Below, piece after piece: positions 38,087 through 50,706 of a stretch of DNA of 64,000 nucleotides. The position numbers were made by a program, and so were the translations under genes. The stretch spans positions 6,138,001 to 6,202,000 of the forward strand of contig CM059621.1 in assembly GCA_030435675.1 (NCBI GenBank), written 5' to 3'. The notes under the pieces are model-generated. The model had not been told where the DNA came from. It did no database searches and saw nothing but the letters and a program-made list of their open reading frames with translations. How positions within the stretch are numbered: position 1 is the stretch's first letter; every line of letters begins with the position of its first letter. Source of the DNA: Steinernema hermaphroditum. Lineage: Eukaryota; Nematoda; Chromadorea; Rhabditida; Steinernematidae.

Positions 38087-39022
38087 ATGTCCGAACCCTT
38101 TGTGACCATCTATAATCGTGTTCTTGATGTTGCGGCAGCTGTACATTTCCCAGTCAAAATCTTTGCTTTCGTAATTATTGCACGAAACACTCCGACGAGT
38201 ATGCGCTATCTCTCATGGCTCCTCCTGAACGGAATGATATGGAATTTGGGTATCAACGCCATTTCCATTTTTCTTCATGTGTATCCTCTTTATCCAGCCG
38301 AGTGCTTCAGGGCCGATGGAATAGTCGATCTCGTGGACAGTGAAACATTTCGTCATTTTTTGTTTCTTCTCCTCTTCCTCTGTATTGTAAATTGCGTGAT
38401 AGCGAGTGCAAAGACGTTCGTCTATCGTTATGTCGTCTTCACCTTCCCGTATCTGATATATACATCACTTCAGAAGGTGATGTTGATGGGCTGTTCACAC
38501 ATTGTCTTAACCATTTTTACCATAATCTTTTACTGTAACTGGCATCTAAAAGCATCGCACTATCCGAATACGACGGAACTTTCGGGACAAAGTTTTCTTT
38601 TCTGCTTCAAACCCGACGGCTATGAGAAACTGGAAGCGGTGCTTGCTCTACTCATCCTCATGATTCTGGTTATAGTATCAATCTGTGCGTGTACTGCCTT
38701 GTTACTGCGAGATATTCACAAGAAAAGAGGGATTCTGAATAAGCAAGTATTGGACCGGCACAGAAATGCTCTCTTCACGTTGATTACAATATCGATCGTC
38801 CCGCTCATCTTTGGAGCAGTTCCACTCATAATTGTTTTGGTCACCGGCTTGAATCCTCACCTACCACATGCTAGGGAAATTTGCATGGTTTGCACAGCAA
38901 TACTGGCAAATCATGGAACTCTGTATGCAGTTGTACTTATTTGGATAATTAAACCTTATAGGATGGCGGCGCGGAAAATTCTGACAAAACTCTGTTGTCT
39001 CGGGGGTTATTATGGGTCTTAA
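38087..39022 (+). CDS. Intronless nematode 7TM chemoreceptor (srh/sri-like)
   Basis: A single 311-codon open frame with seven hydrophobic segments. Features: MRYLSWLLLNGMIWNLGINA in TM2, PLYPAECFRADG loop, FVYRYVVFTFP after TM3, a glycosylatable loop with two cysteines, LLRDIHKKRGILNKQVLDRH as the third cytoplasmic loop, and ILANHGTLYAVVLIWIIKPY in TM7 followed by RMAARKIL. The HG-to-PYR spacing is that of the srh/sri receptors of the Str superfamily. Absence of introns contrasts with the six-exon receptors elsewhere in the window; it could be a retrocopy or derive from intron loss. ATG at 38087 is the first in frame. Confidence 0.8.
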   Translation: MSEPFVTIYNRVLDVAAAVHFPVKIFAFVIIARNTPTSMRYLSWLLLNGMIWNLGINAISIFLHVYPLYPAECFRADGIVDLVDSETFRHFLFLLLFLCIVNCVIASAKTFVYRYVVFTFPYLIYTSLQKVMLMGCSHIVLTIFTIIFYCNWHLKASHYPNTTELSGQSFLFCFKPDGYEKLEAVLALLILMILVIVSICACTALLLRDIHKKRGILNKQVLDRHRNALFTLITISIVPLIFGAVPLIIVLVTGLNPHLPHAREICMVCTAILANHGTLYAVVLIWIIKPYRMAARKILTKLCCLGGYYGS

Positions 39023-39154
39023 ATGTACTCGATTTGAATTGTATGGTTGCATAAAGTGATCACTTCGTTCGACCTTCTCTTTCCATTGCCATTACTGACT
39101 TTAGGAACCCATGGATATAAAGAGCGCAGTTCTAAGAGCGAGTGTTCAAACATA

Positions 39155-39286
39155 GGGTTGATCCATGAATGGTGTAGCGTGAGAATTAACTGCACTCAGC
39201 AACGCACCCAGCGGTTTAGCCATGGGAGCAAATATTGTAAAATTGAAGGACGTTCGCAGCATCGGCCATTTTTCATGGATCAACCC
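39155..39286. repeat. 132-bp fold-back, R2-related
   Basis: GGGTTGATCCATGAA (39155-39169) and TTCATGGATCAACCC (39272-39286) are perfect inverted copies. The right side (CCATTTTTCATGGATCAACC) matches R2 at 27460 in inverted orientation. Confidence 0.5.
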
Positions 39287-39732
39287 AATAAATACAGATT
39301 TGCTTAATTTGTGCATAGGCGGAGAATTGTTCCGTGTAAGTGTAAGCATCATTATCCGATCTATAAAACAAATAGCGCAGTTCGCAGTTGGGAACCGTCA
39401 GTGAGAATTGACTGAGAAAAAGAGAAAAGTGGTCAAAAAGGTCGGGTGGACGCTCCTTGTTAATTGTCTAGTGTATCTAGACAGGCCTGAGGCTTCGCAA
39501 AACAAGAGTTATATCGATCGCAAGCGTTTGTTCTAGCGTTGCGATCTAGACATATACAGTAGCTTTCAAAATAAAGTTTGACGCCTCCGAAGCAGACATC
39601 AGCTGCCCCACTGCAGGTGTTATTTAACGCTGTATCAATAACAATCAGCAGTTCTTCTAGCACTAACAGTAATAACAACGCCGCTGGCCCGTGCCTGCTA
39701 CCTACAGATACAGTACACTAACAGATGGGTAG

Positions 39733-40831
39733 CAGGGCTGTGTACACTCTCGACTCTCGACTATCGACTCTCGACAAATGGCCGAGAGTGGCGAGACGAG
39801 AGTAGCCTTGGTCCCACCACGAAAATTCTGAAATTTTGTTATGCGAACACTGTATGGACGGTTTTCCTAGTTGCTACCGTTTACTCGTCATCACTGTCCG
39901 TGTTAATCGCTCCGAGAATCGAGTCCTCCCCGTCTTCCAAATAAGCTTATCCGGTCTCCCCATGTTTCGCACGACCGGTTGCGCGTATTCTGCATCGAGT
40001 TCAGTACATATAAGCTCGTTTTGCCCGTTCACTCTATCGGAACACTTCCAGAAAAGAAACCTCTGTTTTTACACAACAATTTAACGAGTTACACGCTAAT
40101 TGCATTGAGTACTACATGAAGCCGGTTTAAATACATGGCTGTTAACCTGAATCACTCATTTTCTACCTGGTGGATACATGTTTCATGACTTAAAGGGACC
40201 CGGCCATGGAGGAAAAAACTTTTTTAAAAAATCTGAAAAATTCTGTGGCCATCTTTTCGAGGTTGCTGAACACGATGGTGAGTGGCGATTCTTGGTTCGA
40301 TTCTTAATTTAGTCCTACTTAGCTAGATTTGCCTGAAAAACTGCCTGTCTGTTTCAATTTTGATTCGGTAATATAAATCGTGTAACCTGCCTGTCTCTTT
40401 GCCTAAATTATTGGAAAATGATAGGCTAAAAGGTGAAATTCGAAAAAGAAATAAGATTTCCTCCGTTTTTCCGTATTTCGGTTGTCCCTGGTAGAGTTTG
40501 CCACTTTTTGGCGATTTTTGATTTTGGCGAATATTTTCTGGCGACTTTTTTGGTGATTTTGTCGCCGTTTTGTCTTCGCGTTCATGTAAGATGGACTACG
40601 AGTTGAACTTGGAATCAATCCAAAAGGAGTAAAAGCAACTCGTTTGGCCTGCGCGGGTGTGGTCATCCAGATTTATAACGAAAATCTCACTGTATGGATG
40701 ACAAAGGCATCCAAATTCGAAACTCTCGATTCTCGACTCTCGTCTCGACTCTCGTCTCGGGTAAAAAATCCCACCCGAGAGTCTCGACTCTCGACTCTCG
40801 GGTCTTGACTCTCGACTCTCGCACAGCCCTG
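39733..40831. mobile_element. hAT-like non-autonomous element, 1,099 bp
   Basis: Perfect 10-bp terminal inverted repeats CAGGGCTGTG and CACAGCCCTG. They are flanked by 8-bp near-duplications ATGGGTAG (39725-39732) and ATGGATAG (40832-40839), one mismatch; an 8-bp target site and CAGGG ends are hAT characters. Sub-terminal arrays of GACTCTCGA-type units run inward from both ends. No transposase is encoded. The right end contains a small palindrome (40755-40780) in whose loop the downstream tandem duplication starts. Confidence 0.72.
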
Positions 40832-41111
40832 ATGGATAGGTATCACCAGAGTTGCATATGCAAACTAACATAAAAATCAAGTAACCTTGCGTTGTTGTCC
40901 TAACATTTATTTACCATTCCAGCAAAATCTGAGCTTATGTCGGAGCCTAAAACTTATAAACCATCCACAGAAATGAATACAGGGCTCGCTTAGCTAGCGC
41001 GCAACCTTAAAAATCTGGCATACCTCTGCCTCTTTGTCGCCGGGATGGGCTGGGGTGACATCTTTAATTCCACCAGGTACAACAGACGTTCAATGAGTAA
41101 TAAAGCGCAGA

Positions 41112-42321
41112 TCACGCACTCGAAACCATGTGGGTTTGCGCACTATTTGTTGCGACATTTCCAGACGTGTCCATTGAAATTATGTTGCTGATGAACGGCT
41201 TCTTGGAGAAGATCTTCCTCACTTTCCGGACAAACTCCTCTCGTACTTGATTGTTCGCCGTTAGATAAATTATTCCCGTAGATACTAGAGCTTTTTTGAT
41301 TAAAATATCTTTGAATCTCACCACTTACAATGTGTACAAATCCATGACACTTGGGCGACAAATCCAAGATACGCTCCGTCGATGATGTTCTGAGCGAAAA
41401 TGTAAACGACTGCGGAAAAGTCGGCCAACGCTGCCACCAGCAGTGTTTGCAGAGAGATCTGAGGGAACGGGCTATATGGTATGCCTTCTATTTTATATAA
41501 TCTCACACTGATTTGACTCGCAAGAACCGTCGCATTTCCACTTTTGCGGAGCTTCCAGAGTAACCCAATCGTCATGACTATGTACATCGCTGTCACAGAG
41601 CTCAGTTTCATAAAATTCGATATGGCGTGAAACGGATAGTGCTGAAGTGCACTATAGAACCGATGTTTTTAAGTTCTTCAAACCTTTCCGTCATGTGCTA
41701 CACCGCCATAGGGGTCGTAGACATAGAACATCTCAGATGGGTGTAGGAATGTACATAAAACGGGGTACAACAGTATGTAGGTCAGCCAGAACCACGTCTT
41801 TTTGCCATGAAATAAGAGTTTGGCCCAGTCCTCTTTGACGAAGATCAGCATCCGATTCAAAGCCAGAACTTCGGAGGCGGCACAGTACGTATACCAGTGC
41901 ACTGAAATCGTCTTTTTGGATGTCTGCAAATCCAAACTTACTGCAAGTAAAATAGGTGAAGATTGAAGTCCAGCGGTGTCCATTGCAAGGTTGCAGGTTA
42001 AGCAGCGAAAGAAGACCGCAGATTATGCCTGCGCTCAGCAGTGAGGCAGTGTCCAAAATGCCTGTGATCGTGAGGAGTTTATAGCAGGAATGTTCTCGAA
42101 GCGCTTTGCGTCTAAAATGTAAGAGTACTTTGTTATAGTGTCCATGCATCTACTTACGAGAACACACTTAGCACAAAAAGGCAAATAGGAATGCCGATGC
42201 TGGCAAGAGAAACGTAAGTAGCTCCAAAGATGATCCTTCTGGTTTCTTCAGGGTAGATGAACTCGGATAAGAAGGGCGTTATGTTAGCACAGCTCACAGC
42301 GGTCAAGGTAGGAATTTCCAT
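41112..42321 (-). CDS. srt-type 7TM chemoreceptor, 6 exons (copy 1)
   Basis: A 329-residue receptor. Exons in transcript order: 42158-42321, 41942-42111, 41684-41901, 41507-41641, 41329-41458, 41112-41284; phases join without a stop. Motifs: FIYPEETRRIIFGATY, REHSCYKLLTITGILD (TM2), AASEVLALNRMLIFV (DRY-like position), FHGKKTWFWLTYILLYPVL (TM4), YDPYGG, SQIS joined to ISLQTLLVAALADF (TM6), and IIYLTANNQVREEFVRKV closing TM7. These correspond one by one to the srt-type gene at 7706-9359, though the overall sequence is distant. Intron 4 (48 bp) is in frame and could be retained. An identical copy lies 5,336 bp downstream. Confidence 0.8.
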
Positions 42322-43279
42322 ACCTGTATCAGTGTGGTGAAAGCAATATCTTGGAGGAAAATACGGATTGTTATGATGGAATTCGATTCTGACCAGGTGT
42401 TTTAAAGAATTAAAAACCGCTACTTTTGTGAAGGCTCTGACACTATCAACCGAAAACACAATTACTCAAACAAAAAGCTTTGGGCGATTTCGTTCAGTTC
42501 CTGGTAACTAGTCTTTCAGTGAACAAAGCAGAATAATGAATTGAGTTAGAGTTCCTAGTAATATGTTTAAATGGAACTCATATTACTTCATGATTGCGAA
42601 AGGAACCTTTGGAAGTGCACGCCTTAGATCGGGCTGAAAATTGGCACACATGTCGGCATGTCTTAGTAAACGCTAAATCGAACAGACATGCATCCTTCGA
42701 AAGTTGCGTTCAAATGGTTGCAGCAAACCTTGTCAACATAGAACTAACCGTCTGCGTGATCGAACCAGGCACAGTTTCGTTTGCTATTTTCAAGTGCAGG
42801 TACAAGTCCCTTTCCGAACATTTCCGATCATTCTAACTTATCCGATGCCTAGCGTGATGAAAAAGGCACGAAAGGTGCGCAGCAGGTTGTGTGGTGTTAC
42901 GAAGCTCAAAGTGTTACGATGCCTAAGATACACAAAAAACTGCCTCCTTGTTTCGCGTTTCCGCGTTTCAAAAAGTGACGTTTCAGAGGACGTTCAGTCA
43001 CACGATTTTCTTTATTTTCCTGAAGATCCTCTGAAACCGGCAAGTTATGACAAATTTGCCATTTTCTGAACTATTGTGACACCATAATAAAAGATTACAC
43101 TGGACAGAACCCCGAGTTTAGACCGTCGATGATTTCAAATGGAGGAAAGTTACCTGTGTATATACATTTTTGAGAAGTCGCGTACTGCATTCATCTTTTA
43201 CGCACGGCAGTCTTCGGGCATGCTACTGTGGTTCCTACATTCTGAATATGAGTGAATTTGCCATTTAATGCCACACGCT
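42322..43279. other. Intergenic within duplication unit
   Basis: 958 bp between the receptor start and the UGT stop, repeated at 47658-48615. No gene recognised. Confidence 0.4.
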
Positions 43280-45032
43280 TTATTTAATAAGAACTGTCAA
43301 AACACCTAACAACAATAGCCAATCGGTGTAGAGATACGTAGTCCACGAGAGATCGATTCCTCGTCTCCTAAACGGTTGTCGATCGCCATGCCCTCTCATG
43401 AGCCTTTCCGCGTAGAACACGCCTTCATCAAGCACGGGTATCAGCCGATCCGAGTAGATGTTATGCAGCTTCACTATATTCCTTTGGTACTTCCCGTAAT
43501 TGGTCAGAATTTCATTGATTTCTCCAAGTAGGATTTCCTTGCTGACGGTGTGTTTGTTGACCGTTCTTCCAAATCCCATCTCAAGGCTCATTCGGGTGTT
43601 CATGGCCTGGTCACCGAAGAGAGGCAGAAAGACGACTGGGGTTTTCGTGCAGATGGCCTCTTTGAAACTGAAAAACTTTTGGATCAGTTGCAATTCCTCG
43701 ATTAAATACCTTTTCAGCCCTCCATGGCTGATGAAAAGATGAGTTTTCTCGTGGTCCAAGATATCTAATTGCGGCGCCCATTTTGTGACCATAACGTGTG
43801 ACCCAACGTTCAACCTCTTAATTCCACCATACGCAAAGACAATACGGTACTCCTGAAGTTCATCCAAAGCTTCTTCAAAAGCATTCCATATAAAGTCGGG
43901 AGCATAAGTCAGATCGATGGTGCTTCCGAATGCAACATAAATAGTGCCCTTGGATGAAGGGTCGCTTATGAAATCCAAATAGGTGGACGGCAGAGGCTTG
44001 ACGGTTCCGCAGTGAGATCCAATCAATCGGAGATCATTTGACTCGGGAAGTGGGAAAGGCAATCGATCTATCTGTTCCGTTAGGTGAAGAGACGCTTCTT
44101 TTGAGAATTCAGTGAACGTAAAGTCGGAAGGGGTAAGGCGATGGAGGTTCCTTAGACCTCCGGTAAGTGGCACTAGAATGCGGAACAGGGAAATAAATCT
44201 CTAATCCATAGTGTAGTAAACTCACAGTAGTATCGCAGTCCGATGTACTCCAAACTGTCGTAAACAGTCGCATATAATCTCTGGTCAAATCTCGCGGCAT
44301 TCCAAACATCACTACTATCCTTTGGAACCGGAACGAACATTCCCATTCTGGTTGATGAGATTCGTCCTAGAGTGCTGTATGACCGTCTGTTCAAAGTGGA
44401 TATATACCTAGAGCATTGTTGATGTAGGTCGAAATTATGAACATGGATGTTGCAAAAACGATGCTAGGCGTGTTGGTCTTTCTTTTGAGGATGTAAGCGA
44501 TCGCGTTTTGGTGAATGCCGTAGAGCTCGTCCATGACAATCAAGTCCCACTCCATGTTGAGGATTTCATTGAACTGAACAATGATAGTAAAAGTAGAAAA
44601 TATCGCCCTTTGAGAAAAGAACTTACCTTCTTTTGATGCTGTTGCAGAATGTCTCCCAGAACCCTATCACCACGTGCAAAAAGCATAGGAAGTCGAGCCG
44701 ACGTTCCATCGTACCTCCAATAAACATTTGTCGCCGTTTTGGTCGTTTCTGGCGCGGCGAAGTATAAATGAACGACGTTGATGTTTGCGCCGAAATTTCG
44801 AGGTTTCGGCTTCGTGCTAGTATCTAGTACAGTCACGTTGTGGCCCACGTCAGCTAGTCTATGAAATCAGTAGGAATACTAAATTGTTCATTCGAGATCA
44901 CCTTTTAAAAAAGGGCTTCATACTATTGACATGGCTGTCAAAGTCATGTGCGAAGGTAACCAGAACATTTCCGCAAATCGCATAGTGGAAAAGAACGAAC
45001 AAAAGCACAATGCAAAACTCGACTGATGCCAT
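43280..45032 (-). CDS. UDP-glycosyltransferase, one frameshift (copy 1)
   Basis: Exons in transcript order: 44902-45032, 44627-44858, 44408-44573, about 44226-44396, 43710-44172, 43280-43667. Signal peptide, then NVLVTFAHDFDSHVNSMKPF, GHNVTVLDTST, WDLIVMDELYGIHQNA, SHCGTVKPLP, GTIYVAFGS, TKWAPQLDILDHEKTHLFIS and HGGLK joined to SFKEAICTKTP, then PLFGDQAMNT; a single membrane segment (WLLLLGVLTVLI) ends the protein. About 515 residues. After YINNALG the frame is lost: only 21 bp separate a possible GTATAT donor and CAG acceptor, too short for an intron, and adding one base near 44395 restores NRRSYSTLGRIS. So either a pseudogene or a sequence error, identical in both copies. Confidence 0.85.
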
Positions 45033-45370
45033 CGCCAAAGGGAATGTCCAAACGCGCCACTGTGCAGAGGTAAAGAGTGCAGTGAACTGAAATCAATCGA
45101 TGTCGTCAAAATGTGACGTGTGATAAGAAGTAGCGCCGCTGATCAGACTGAACTAAACTCGTGTATTATGATCTTTGGTGATATGCATACTTCGTTGGTG
45201 ACACTTGTTAGCGATTTTCAAACAGAGGTTCACGCAAGAGAAAGTGCGAGCATCGTTAGTTTTCACCTTCAGGTCCAATTGTTAAAGAGCTGCTAAGCTA
45301 ACAAGGGATATAAGAAAGAGCTGATAAGTTTTGTTAAGAAGCCAGTCACCATCGCCCAACACCACCCCAG

Positions 45371-46106
45371 AGATGTTGTGGGGCGGCTTACGATCCACGC
45401 TAGGATTGGATCGGGGCGATCAGAACGACCGCTCACTCAACTCAGTCAGCAAACCTCAGAGAAGGCGGGTCGACCGAACCGACCGATCGCTGGGGACACA
45501 AACTTCGGCGTAAGGCCGTTGATTCGGAAATATAAATCGTGTAAAAATCGTGTGAATCAACATAAAACAACTGGATTCACTGTAGGAAGATGGGTCGATC
45601 ATTTCTGTCTAATTTCGGGGCTTCTCACAGTGAAATCGCAAGATCTGTTGTCAGGTGTGCCAAGCGTCATATAAATACTATTTTTCACCCAGTTGCACTC
45701 GTTTTTCTATTATTTCAGTTACGTAGTACACAGATGGGTCATGGATATTTCTAGCGAAAGCCTACGTGACATAGGAAGTTTTCAAAGTGCTAACTGCCTT
45801 CCGATGTCTCCGCTTGCGGTGTCAATTTGTTTACAACGCAAGCAATAAGCGTCATAAGCCCGAAATAAACCGATGCCAGTGATCATAAATTAAAAATAGT
45901 GCACCTGAGAGGAAGTTCCTTCCTGGAACCATGTTTTTCCTTTCGCAAGGATATATAATGTTTTCGTGTAAACACGTTGTTATTTCACTCTTAGTATTAT
46001 TATCTTTTGTGTGACATCTTAATTCTTCCAGTAAAATAACGTCGGTTGTCTCTTTAATTTGTGTCCCCAGCGATCGGTCGGGTCGTCCGCTCGCTCTATG
46101 TGAGGT
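45371..46106. mobile_element. R1 inverted-repeat element, truncated by the duplication junction
   Basis: The left arm (45371-45500: GATCGGGGCGATCAGAACGA, then CGACCGATCGCTGGGGACAC) is inverted at 46060-46106 (GTGTCCCCAGCGATCGGTCG). The outer half of the right arm is missing here because copy 2 begins at 46107. Confidence 0.7.
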
Positions 46107-46447
46107 CCACCCGAGAGTCTCGACTCTCGACTCTCGGGTCTTGACTCTCGACTCTCGCACAGCCCTGATGGATAGGTATCACCAGAGTTGCATATGCAAA
46201 CTAACATAAAAATCAAGTAACCTTGCGTTGTTGTCCTAACATTTATTTACCATTCCAGCAAAATCTGAGCTTATGTCGGAGCCTAAAACTTATAAACCAT
46301 CCACAGAAATGAATACAGGGCTCGCTTAGCTAGCGCGCAACCTTAAAAATCTGGCATACCTCTGCCTCTTTGTCGCCGGGATGGGCTGGGGTGACATCTT
46401 TAATTCCACCAGGTACAACAGACGTTCAATGAGTAATAAAGCGCAGA

Positions 46448-47657
46448 TCACGCACTCGAAACCATGTGGGTTTGCGCACTATTTGTTGCGACATTTCCAG
46501 ACGTGTCCATTGAAATTATGTTGCTGATGAACGGCTTCTTGGAGAAGATCTTCCTCACTTTCCGGACAAACTCCTCTCGTACTTGATTGTTCGCCGTTAG
46601 ATAAATTATTCCCGTAGATACTAGAGCTTTTTTGATTAAAATATCTTTGAATCTCACCACTTACAATGTGTACAAATCCATGACACTTGGGCGACAAATC
46701 CAAGATACGCTCCGTCGATGATGTTCTGAGCGAAAATGTAAACGACTGCGGAAAAGTCGGCCAACGCTGCCACCAGCAGTGTTTGCAGAGAGATCTGAGG
46801 GAACGGGCTATATGGTATGCCTTCTATTTTATATAATCTCACACTGATTTGACTCGCAAGAACCGTCGCATTTCCACTTTTGCGGAGCTTCCAGAGTAAC
46901 CCAATCGTCATGACTATGTACATCGCTGTCACAGAGCTCAGTTTCATAAAATTCGATATGGCGTGAAACGGATAGTGCTGAAGTGCACTATAGAACCGAT
47001 GTTTTTAAGTTCTTCAAACCTTTCCGTCATGTGCTACACCGCCATAGGGGTCGTAGACATAGAACATCTCAGATGGGTGTAGGAATGTACATAAAACGGG
47101 GTACAACAGTATGTAGGTCAGCCAGAACCACGTCTTTTTGCCATGAAATAAGAGTTTGGCCCAGTCCTCTTTGACGAAGATCAGCATCCGATTCAAAGCC
47201 AGAACTTCGGAGGCGGCACAGTACGTATACCAGTGCACTGAAATCGTCTTTTTGGATGTCTGCAAATCCAAACTTACTGCAAGTAAAATAGGTGAAGATT
47301 GAAGTCCAGCGGTGTCCATTGCAAGGTTGCAGGTTAAGCAGCGAAAGAAGACCGCAGATTATGCCTGCGCTCAGCAGTGAGGCAGTGTCCAAAATGCCTG
47401 TGATCGTGAGGAGTTTATAGCAGGAATGTTCTCGAAGCGCTTTGCGTCTAAAATGTAAGAGTACTTTGTTATAGTGTCCATGCATCTACTTACGAGAACA
47501 CACTTAGCACAAAAAGGCAAATAGGAATGCCGATGCTGGCAAGAGAAACGTAAGTAGCTCCAAAGATGATCCTTCTGGTTTCTTCAGGGTAGATGAACTC
47601 GGATAAGAAGGGCGTTATGTTAGCACAGCTCACAGCGGTCAAGGTAGGAATTTCCAT
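46448..47657 (-). CDS. srt-type 7TM chemoreceptor, 6 exons (copy 2)
   Basis: Same sequence as the gene at 41112-42321 shifted by 5,336 bp; exons 47494-47657, 47278-47447, 47020-47237, 46843-46977, 46665-46794, 46448-46620. The upstream DNA as far as the UGT is also duplicated, so both copies should have the same promoter. Confidence 0.8.
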
Positions 47658-48615
47658 ACCTGTATCAGTGTGGTGAAAGCAATATCTTGGAGGAAAATAC
47701 GGATTGTTATGATGGAATTCGATTCTGACCAGGTGTTTTAAAGAATTAAAAACCGCTACTTTTGTGAAGGCTCTGACACTATCAACCGAAAACACAATTA
47801 CTCAAACAAAAAGCTTTGGGCGATTTCGTTCAGTTCCTGGTAACTAGTCTTTCAGTGAACAAAGCAGAATAATGAATTGAGTTAGAGTTCCTAGTAATAT
47901 GTTTAAATGGAACTCATATTACTTCATGATTGCGAAAGGAACCTTTGGAAGTGCACGCCTTAGATCGGGCTGAAAATTGGCACACATGTCGGCATGTCTT
48001 AGTAAACGCTAAATCGAACAGACATGCATCCTTCGAAAGTTGCGTTCAAATGGTTGCAGCAAACCTTGTCAACATAGAACTAACCGTCTGCGTGATCGAA
48101 CCAGGCACAGTTTCGTTTGCTATTTTCAAGTGCAGGTACAAGTCCCTTTCCGAACATTTCCGATCATTCTAACTTATCCGATGCCTAGCGTGATGAAAAA
48201 GGCACGAAAGGTGCGCAGCAGGTTGTGTGGTGTTACGAAGCTCAAAGTGTTACGATGCCTAAGATACACAAAAAACTGCCTCCTTGTTTCGCGTTTCCGC
48301 GTTTCAAAAAGTGACGTTTCAGAGGACGTTCAGTCACACGATTTTCTTTATTTTCCTGAAGATCCTCTGAAACCGGCAAGTTATGACAAATTTGCCATTT
48401 TCTGAACTATTGTGACACCATAATAAAAGATTACACTGGACAGAACCCCGAGTTTAGACCGTCGATGATTTCAAATGGAGGAAAGTTACCTGTGTATATA
48501 CATTTTTGAGAAGTCGCGTACTGCATTCATCTTTTACGCACGGCAGTCTTCGGGCATGCTACTGTGGTTCCTACATTCTGAATATGAGTGAATTTGCCAT
48601 TTAATGCCACACGCT
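47658..48615. other. Intergenic within duplication unit, copy 2
   Basis: Identical to 42322-43279; no gene recognised. Confidence 0.4.
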
Positions 48616-50368
48616 TTATTTAATAAGAACTGTCAAAACACCTAACAACAATAGCCAATCGGTGTAGAGATACGTAGTCCACGAGAGATCGATTCCTCGT
48701 CTCCTAAACGGTTGTCGATCGCCATGCCCTCTCATGAGCCTTTCCGCGTAGAACACGCCTTCATCAAGCACGGGTATCAGCCGATCCGAGTAGATGTTAT
48801 GCAGCTTCACTATATTCCTTTGGTACTTCCCGTAATTGGTCAGAATTTCATTGATTTCTCCAAGTAGGATTTCCTTGCTGACGGTGTGTTTGTTGACCGT
48901 TCTTCCAAATCCCATCTCAAGGCTCATTCGGGTGTTCATGGCCTGGTCACCGAAGAGAGGCAGAAAGACGACTGGGGTTTTCGTGCAGATGGCCTCTTTG
49001 AAACTGAAAAACTTTTGGATCAGTTGCAATTCCTCGATTAAATACCTTTTCAGCCCTCCATGGCTGATGAAAAGATGAGTTTTCTCGTGGTCCAAGATAT
49101 CTAATTGCGGCGCCCATTTTGTGACCATAACGTGTGACCCAACGTTCAACCTCTTAATTCCACCATACGCAAAGACAATACGGTACTCCTGAAGTTCATC
49201 CAAAGCTTCTTCAAAAGCATTCCATATAAAGTCGGGAGCATAAGTCAGATCGATGGTGCTTCCGAATGCAACATAAATAGTGCCCTTGGATGAAGGGTCG
49301 CTTATGAAATCCAAATAGGTGGACGGCAGAGGCTTGACGGTTCCGCAGTGAGATCCAATCAATCGGAGATCATTTGACTCGGGAAGTGGGAAAGGCAATC
49401 GATCTATCTGTTCCGTTAGGTGAAGAGACGCTTCTTTTGAGAATTCAGTGAACGTAAAGTCGGAAGGGGTAAGGCGATGGAGGTTCCTTAGACCTCCGGT
49501 AAGTGGCACTAGAATGCGGAACAGGGAAATAAATCTCTAATCCATAGTGTAGTAAACTCACAGTAGTATCGCAGTCCGATGTACTCCAAACTGTCGTAAA
49601 CAGTCGCATATAATCTCTGGTCAAATCTCGCGGCATTCCAAACATCACTACTATCCTTTGGAACCGGAACGAACATTCCCATTCTGGTTGATGAGATTCG
49701 TCCTAGAGTGCTGTATGACCGTCTGTTCAAAGTGGATATATACCTAGAGCATTGTTGATGTAGGTCGAAATTATGAACATGGATGTTGCAAAAACGATGC
49801 TAGGCGTGTTGGTCTTTCTTTTGAGGATGTAAGCGATCGCGTTTTGGTGAATGCCGTAGAGCTCGTCCATGACAATCAAGTCCCACTCCATGTTGAGGAT
49901 TTCATTGAACTGAACAATGATAGTAAAAGTAGAAAATATCGCCCTTTGAGAAAAGAACTTACCTTCTTTTGATGCTGTTGCAGAATGTCTCCCAGAACCC
50001 TATCACCACGTGCAAAAAGCATAGGAAGTCGAGCCGACGTTCCATCGTACCTCCAATAAACATTTGTCGCCGTTTTGGTCGTTTCTGGCGCGGCGAAGTA
50101 TAAATGAACGACGTTGATGTTTGCGCCGAAATTTCGAGGTTTCGGCTTCGTGCTAGTATCTAGTACAGTCACGTTGTGGCCCACGTCAGCTAGTCTATGA
50201 AATCAGTAGGAATACTAAATTGTTCATTCGAGATCACCTTTTAAAAAAGGGCTTCATACTATTGACATGGCTGTCAAAGTCATGTGCGAAGGTAACCAGA
50301 ACATTTCCGCAAATCGCATAGTGGAAAAGAACGAACAAAAGCACAATGCAAAACTCGACTGATGCCAT
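48616..50368 (-). CDS. UDP-glycosyltransferase, one frameshift (copy 2)
   Basis: Same as the gene at 43280-45032 shifted by 5,336 bp, including the frameshift, here near 49731. Exons: 50238-50368, 49963-50194, 49744-49909, about 49562-49732, 49046-49508, 48616-49003. The shared lesion means it predates the duplication if both are real. Confidence 0.85.
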
Positions 50369-50706
50369 CGCCAAAGGGAATGTCCAAACGCGCCACTGTG
50401 CAGAGGTAAAGAGTGCAGTGAACTGAAATCAATCGATGTCGTCAAAATGTGACGTGTGATAAGAAGTAGCGCCGCTGATCAGACTGAACTAAACTCGTGT
50501 ATTATGATCTTTGGTGATATGCATACTTCGTTGGTGACACTTGTTAGCGATTTTCAAACAGAGGTTCACGCAAGAGAAAGTGCGAGCATCGTTAGTTTTC
50601 ACCTTCAGGTCCAATTGTTAAAGAGCTGCTAAGCTAACAAGGGATATAAGAAAGAGCTGATAAGTTTTGTTAAGAAGCCAGTCACCATCGCCCAACACCA
50701 CCCCAG

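Larger units (their letters stand above)
40771..46106. repeat. 5,336-bp tandem duplication, copy 1
   Basis: Every position from 40771 corresponds to position +5336 in the next copy, and I noticed no difference. Contains one srt-type receptor, one UGT and part of an R1 element. Junction with copy 2 reads TGAGGT/CCACCC. Confidence 0.95.

Noticed and set aside
39750..40830. Simple microsatellite (CTCGACTCTCGA)n
   Set aside because: The arrays are confined within 10-bp inverted ends and near-perfect 8-bp flank repeats, so an element explains them better.
42594..43069. Plus-strand open frames between receptor and UGT
   Set aside because: Arg/Cys-rich, no domain, and duplicated only because the whole unit is duplicated.
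45331..45674. Open frames of 60 and 98 codons, repeated at 50667
   Set aside because: They run through the inverted arm of the R1 element and encode low-complexity, charged sequence.
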